NCBI GenBank assembly: GCA_016935885.1 | Contig: JAFGQA010000160.1 | Span: forward strand, 1 to 30,041 | From: Phycisphaerae bacterium | Lineage (GTDB): Bacteria > Planctomycetota > Phycisphaerae > UBA1845 > UTPLA1 | Reading direction: 5' to 3' | DNA length: 30,041 nt | In this document: piece after piece, positions 24,871 to 30,041 of the stretch | Numbering within the stretch: position 1 is the stretch's first letter | How the letters are laid out: the number at the start of each line of letters is the position of its first letter | Translations under genes and position numbers: made by a program | The notes under the pieces: model-generated | Databases searched by the model: none | What the model was told of the DNA's origin: nothing | Seen by the model: only the letters and a program-made list of their open reading frames with translations

Positions 24871-25293
24871 CTACTCGCCAACAAGCTGCACGACGATTCG
24901 CCGGTCTCGCGGGCGGGTGTCGAAGTCGATCAGGATGATCTGCTGCCACGTGCCAAGCGTCGGCCGGCGGTCAACGATCGGAACCGTCAGGCTCGGGCCG
25001 AGCAACGACGCCCGGACATGGGCGTGGCCATTGTCGTCGTGCCACGTCTCTTCGTGCCGATATCGGGCGTCCTCGGGGGCGAGCTCGTTGAATGCGTGCT
25101 TCAGATCGTGGTTTACCAGACCGGGCTCGAACTCGGTCGTGGTGATCCCGGCGGTCGAGCCGACAGCGAACAGCGTGGCCGTCCCGTTGGCAATGCCGGC
25201 CTCGCTCAGCACGTCGATGAGGTGCGGCGTGAGGTCGAGGACATGGCTGTTGCCACGGGTCTCGATTCGGATTTCATGGGTTTCGACGGGCAT
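24871..25293 (-). CDS. YjbQ/UPF0047 family protein
   Basis: A 140-residue single-domain protein of the widespread YjbQ/UPF0047 family, some members of which have been reported to have thiamine-phosphate-synthase-like activity. Family signatures: NGTATLFAVGSTAGITTTEF, EPGLVNHDLKHAFNELAPED, RYRHEETWHDDNGHAHVRAS (the His-rich region) and LGPSLTVPIVDRRPTLGTWQ, ending in LIDFDTRPRDRRIVVQLVGE. The length and every conserved segment are intact. The start is the ATG at 25293. Neighbours do not suggest a specific pathway. Confidence 0.9.
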   Translation of the reverse strand: MPVETHEIRIETRGNSHVLDLTPHLIDVLSEAGIANGTATLFAVGSTAGITTTEFEPGLVNHDLKHAFNELAPEDARYRHEETWHDDNGHAHVRASLLGPSLTVPIVDRRPTLGTWQQIILIDFDTRPRDRRIVVQLVGE

Positions 25294-25390
25294 GGGCGCA
25301 TGATAGTGCAGAATGCTCGATCGTGCACCAGCGGGATAGACGGCGTCCTGCGATCAAGCGGCGAGCCGTGGACTTGTGGAGACAGGCCGC

Positions 25391-25627
25391 TCACGGCACG
25401 GCAGAAATGGCTTCTTCGACAGCCTTCGGCAACGTGATGGGCACGAAGTAGTCCGCTGGGTACAGATAATCCTCACCTGATTCGTCGATGATTCGCACGT
25501 GACCATGCGCGTCGGCGGTGGCATCGGGAATCACACGATAGATCTTGCGCAGCTCCAACGACGCCGGGTAGCCGTCGTTGCGGACGCACACGGCAAAGTG
25601 TGTTTCTAACGCTTGGTGCTCGATCAT
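25391..25627 (-). CDS. Small conserved hypothetical protein (coupled pair, second)
   Basis: A 78-residue cytoplasmic protein. The ATG at 25627 lies two bases after the stop of the upstream gene, so translation is probably coupled. The sequence MIEHQALETHFAVCVRNDGY, PASLELRKIYRVIPD, then RIIDESGEDYLYPADYFVPI resembles a small conserved protein that I recall, without certainty, from other bacterial genomes, often next to a gene like the one upstream. No function is known to me. The DESGEDYLYP stretch and the RKIYRV strand suggest a compact beta-barrel-like fold. Confidence 0.65.
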   Translation of the reverse strand: MIEHQALETHFAVCVRNDGYPASLELRKIYRVIPDATADAHGHVRIIDESGEDYLYPADYFVPITLPKAVEEAISAVP

Positions 25628-25629
25628 GA

Positions 25630-25956
25630 CTAAGAACCGAGTCGCTTGATCTTGATTTCCTTGCGGCCCACACCATGGGCTTCGTACCAGTGTAGTTCCG
25701 CCGCAAGTATTGTACCGTCCCCAAGGCGAATTCGCGCCGTCCCTTTCATCTTCCTCCACCGGCCAGTCCCATAAGCCCTTCGCAGGCGATTGATCTCACG
25801 AATCGAACTCGAGACCGCGATCCTCTCGACCTCCGTGATCTCGCCGATGATCTCGAATCCTATCGCCACCAAGCAAGCTTCCAGAATCCCGCCTGCATTG
25901 CCATCACGCCAGGGGCGCCTACGCACCTGTTCTACACCCGCAAGCCCCTCCGCCAC
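25630..25956 (-). CDS. Small conserved hypothetical protein (coupled pair, first)
   Basis: A reading frame of 108 codons from a GTG at 25956; another GTG, at the VAIGFEII codon, gives a shorter product. Its first 25 bases overlap the end of the FGE-like gene. The recognisable core is VERIAVSSSIREINRLRRAY, then GTGRWRKMKGTARIRLGDGT and ELHWYEAHGVGRKEIKIKRL, in which RWRKMKG and HWYEAHGVGRKE are blocks I associate with a conserved hypothetical family. I know no biochemical function. It is followed two bases later by the second small gene of the pair, an arrangement that could suit a toxin-antitoxin or a chaperone pair, but no toxin signature is seen. Confidence 0.6.
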   Translation of the reverse strand: MAEGLAGVEQVRRRPWRDGNAGGILEACLVAIGFEIIGEITEVERIAVSSSIREINRLRRAYGTGRWRKMKGTARIRLGDGTILAAELHWYEAHGVGRKEIKIKRLGS

Positions 25957-27047
25957 CTGAGCAGCACGACGCCGGCCAAGGCCAGCATCGCGATCGTAGC
26001 AGGCTCAGGAACCTCGGAGACACGAAACCCGATGTCGGGGCTCTCGCCGCTCGGGCACACGCTGAAGTAGGTGAGGCGGCTCGCTGCGTGCAGGCTGTAG
26101 TCGTCATCATAGAACGAGCCGCCCCGCAAGCCGCGGGTCGCATACTCGAGGTCTTCGTCCACAATTGATTCATTCCACTCCCACACGTTCCCGCCCTGGT
26201 CGAACGTGCCGTACGGGCTGTCGGAGTTCTCCCATTCGCCGACCTCCGTGCGGTAGTACGGGCTGCCGATGCCGTCTATGCCCTCATCTACATCATCTCC
26301 ATCATACGTCGCGTAGTTGCCTGGGTCGGTTCCGCCTTCTATGAAGGGATCGCCAGTCTCGCTGAGATTGCCGCTGTCGTTCACGTAGCCCGGCGCGATG
26401 TCGCTGCTTGTCGGGTAATCGAAGTAGTTGCCCGTCACGCCGTCGTTCTTGTGATACGCCGCCTTGTACCACTCGTCCTCGCTCGTCACCGCCCAGTTCC
26501 AGCCGGCATTGCGCTGAATCCAACGCCCGTCGGCGCCGTTGTAGCCGTCCAGCGTGTAGGCCCCGGTCTCCGTCGTGCCCGCGCCTTGCGCACCGGTCGG
26601 CTGGCCGTTGTGCAGCCAGTTCGCGAACCGGCAGGAGTCCCAGTAGCTCACGTAGTTCACCGGACGGTTCGCCCAGTCACCCGCCACGTTGTACGTATAG
26701 CTCCCCGATGAGCCGCTGCGCTCGATCTTGCAGCCACGGCTGATGGTCCACATGTACGTGTTGTACAGGCCATACGTGTCCGTTGCCGCAACGGCGTTGA
26801 GGAACTCTGTGTACTGCCCGGCCGTCACCTCGTACATGCCGATGTTGTACACATAGTCCACGGCTCCGCAGATGCGGTCCGGGCCGGCGCCGCCGGCACC
26901 GGAACCCGAAAGCTCCCCGGCGTTGCCCGAATTGCCTACGGGGACCGTTACGATGTTCACCCAATCCGCCTGTGCGCCGGCGACGCACGCGCCCACAGAC
27001 ATCACTGCTACAGTCAGCATCTTCAAGGAAGCAACTCGGCGTGACAT
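25932..27047 (-). CDS. FGE-sulfatase-like protein with PEP-CTERM anchor
   Basis: A 371-residue exported protein with a signal peptide (LKMLTVAVMSVGACVAGAQA) and a formylglycine-generating-enzyme (SUMF1) fold: GMYEVTAGQYTEFLNAVA, RPVNYVSYWDSCRFANWLHN, WAVTSEDEWYKAAYHK, GGNVWEWNE and RGLRGGSFYDDDY ... RLTYFSVCPSGESPDIGFRV. The two catalytic Cys that true FGE carries after the RGGS motif are missing, so it is probably a binding or structural variant. The C-terminus VPEPATIAMLALAGVVLLRW plus Arg residues is a PEP-CTERM sorting signal, which implies processing by an exosortase and export with exopolysaccharide. AAAGGAGA is the ribosome site for the ATG at 27047. Confidence 0.9.
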   Translation of the reverse strand: MSRRVASLKMLTVAVMSVGACVAGAQADWVNIVTVPVGNSGNAGELSGSGAGGAGPDRICGAVDYVYNIGMYEVTAGQYTEFLNAVAATDTYGLYNTYMWTISRGCKIERSGSSGSYTYNVAGDWANRPVNYVSYWDSCRFANWLHNGQPTGAQGAGTTETGAYTLDGYNGADGRWIQRNAGWNWAVTSEDEWYKAAYHKNDGVTGNYFDYPTSSDIAPGYVNDSGNLSETGDPFIEGGTDPGNYATYDGDDVDEGIDGIGSPYYRTEVGEWENSDSPYGTFDQGGNVWEWNESIVDEDLEYATRGLRGGSFYDDDYSLHAASRLTYFSVCPSGESPDIGFRVSEVPEPATIAMLALAGVVLLRWRRGLRV

Positions 27048-27488
27048 GATTCTCTCCTTTGCTCAGCATCGCGCCCAGGAGCGTAAGGCAAGAACCGCCT
27101 CGGTTCAGAAACGCTCCTCCGGATAACCCGAAACCAACAAGGTAGATACGATATCCGAAACCCACCGCCAATGCAAGCACAATTCTGACCGCGAGGAACT
27201 GAATCGCCCATTACAGCCTACGCCGCTCGCGAATGAGCGACGTGACGCCCGGTTCTTGCCCACGATCGGCACTCGACCCGAGCCCCGAGCGCAAGCCCTT
27301 GACAAGAGCATGCTCTTGTCAAGGGCAAGCGAGCGGGTCTGAAGACCAACGGTCTGCCCGCGAACACTGCGCGCTGGCGCTTGGGGCTCTGATCTGCCAC
27401 GCCGATCGTGTCACGGGCCGCAAGGAATCGCTGGTACGGACTGGGGGCCGGAGGCGGCGGACTTCTCGCCGGTTTGGGCGGCCGCAGG
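27048..27488. other. Gene-free spacer upstream of the FGE-like gene
   Basis: No gene is seen. It holds the ribosome site and presumably the promoter of the FGE-like gene at its left end, and a 32-bp perfect palindrome at 27295-27326. Beyond the palindrome, GGGTCTGAAGACC and GGTCTGCCCG form smaller inverted repeats. No terminator for ligA is obvious. Confidence 0.5.
27295..27326. repeat. 32-bp perfect palindrome
   Basis: The left half is GCCCTTGACAAGAGCA and the right half its exact reverse complement, with no spacer and centre GCATGC. GCAAG-type bases flank both sides. It contains a TTGACA-like word on each strand. It is the longest perfect palindrome I found in the window and appears once. 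Confidence 0.85.
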
Positions 27489-29594
<2,106 letters not shown>

Positions 29595-29650
29595 TCAGGC
29601 CCGTCCGTTCCCGTGGGCCCAACAGTGGAAGAGCGGCGGACCTGAAGTCC

Positions 29651-29744
29651 ACGCTGGTGCGAGAGCCCATTCTCGCACCCATCATCAACAGGAATCCACG
29701 CTGGTGCGAGAGCCCATTCTCGCACCCATCATCAACAGGAATCC
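29651..29744. repeat. Tandem repeat, two 47-bp units with a hairpin
   Basis: Two identical 47-bp units follow one another directly (29651-29697 and 29698-29744). Each begins ACGCTGGTGCGAGAGCCC and ends in CAACAGGAATCC, and contains the palindrome GGTGCGAGA ... TCTCGCACC-type around GCCCAT. This is the sister form of the 9345-9364 repeat. Confidence 0.85.
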
Positions 29745-29768
29745 TCTCCTGTGAGGAACAAGGGCCGA

Positions 29769-29846
29769 GAAAGGATTCTCGGCCCAGCGAGCGACCCAGC
29801 GAGCAGTGAAAGGATTCTCGGCCCAGCGAGCGACCCAGCGAGCAGT
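29769..29846. repeat. Tandem repeat, two 39-bp units with GGCCGAGAAT core
   Basis: Two identical 39-bp units (29769-29807 and 29808-29846) begin GAAAGGATTCTCGGCCCAGC and end GCGAGCAGT. On the minus strand each contains CGCTGGGCCGAGAATCC, the same word as at 4454-4470, then a repeated CGCTGGGTCGCTCGCTGGG. The first unit still has a complementary GGGCCGAGA next to it and can fold as a hairpin. Confidence 0.85.
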
Positions 29847-29871
29847 ACCGCACACGAGGCGTAAATGCGTA

Positions 29872-29893
29872 AGATGGGCAATGCTGCCCATCT
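29872..29893. repeat. Palindrome AGATGGGCA-ATGC-TGCCCATCT
   Basis: A perfect 9-bp stem with a 4-base loop. There is no T-run. It is one of several single-copy palindromes in this window that share the size and symmetry of the repeat families. Confidence 0.6.
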
Positions 29894-30041
29894 GTTGAAC
29901 CTACTCACCCGCGAGCTTGGCGACATCGCCAGAATTAACGGCCTGGCGCTCGCGACCGTCGCAAACACAATTCCAGTTCGCCTAGTAGAACGCTTCGCGC
30001 ACGAAGCGATGCAAACTCGAATACGCCCACGCGTGCGGGCA

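Noticed and set aside
29865..30041. Plus-strand open frame running off the right edge
   Set aside because: 59 codons without a ribosome site, passing through two hairpins; composition and context fit the repeat zone better than a gene.

Overview
The window is GC-rich DNA of a Gram-negative-type bacterium, most likely a planctomycete (Planctomycetota). The inference rests on an oleB-oleC-oleD long-chain hydrocarbon cluster, a PEP-CTERM protein, a dockerin-like/beta-propeller exported protein, large paralogous SPFH proteins, and many families of short palindromic repeats in spacers and even in coding sequence. No rRNA, transposase, CRISPR array or phage gene was seen.

Layout. 0-9 kb: envelope and polysaccharide genes. 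Plus strand: a GT39-type membrane glycosyltransferase, a GT-B (family 4-like) glycosyltransferase, a hydrolase-like protein without the usual nucleophile serine, and a multi-TM protein whose N-terminus is partly repeat-derived. Minus strand: a cyclophilin-type peptidyl-prolyl isomerase and a WbaP/ExoY-like polyprenyl-phosphate sugar transferase. 9.0-9.65 kb is a gene-free island of unrelated hairpins. 9.65-13.3 kb (minus): an operon of a 58-residue zinc-ribbon membrane peptide and two overlapping SPFH proteins, each with three beta-repeat units before the SPFH domain. 13.6 kb (plus): a 31-codon hydrophobic peptide gene with its own promoter and Shine-Dalgarno sequence. 13.9-18.8 kb (minus): oleB, oleC, a slipin and oleD, with a tRNA-like sequence between oleC and the slipin. 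No oleA lies here.

19.2-22.2 kb (plus) holds the most notable locus. A naive reading frame begins at 19399, but the same frame extends upstream through one in-frame TGA (19360-19362) to an ATG at 19216 with a strong Shine-Dalgarno sequence and a signal peptide. The TGA is the second position of a thioredoxin-type CxxC (C-G-G-TGA) and is followed by a 6-bp hairpin with a GUG apical loop at bacterial SECIS distance. The gene is best read as a secreted 982-residue selenoprotein: thioredoxin-like CxxU domain, beta-sandwich domains, a dockerin-like segment and a VCBS/FG-GAP propeller.

22.4-30 kb: a GH130-type glycosidase/phosphorylase (plus); then on the minus strand a membrane protein, a YjbQ/UPF0047 protein, a coupled pair of small conserved hypotheticals, a formylglycine-generating-enzyme-like PEP-CTERM protein and NAD-dependent DNA ligase LigA. 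The window ends in tandem arrays of the same palindromes found elsewhere.

All calls come from reading the sequence and recalling family motifs. No searches or folding programs were run.
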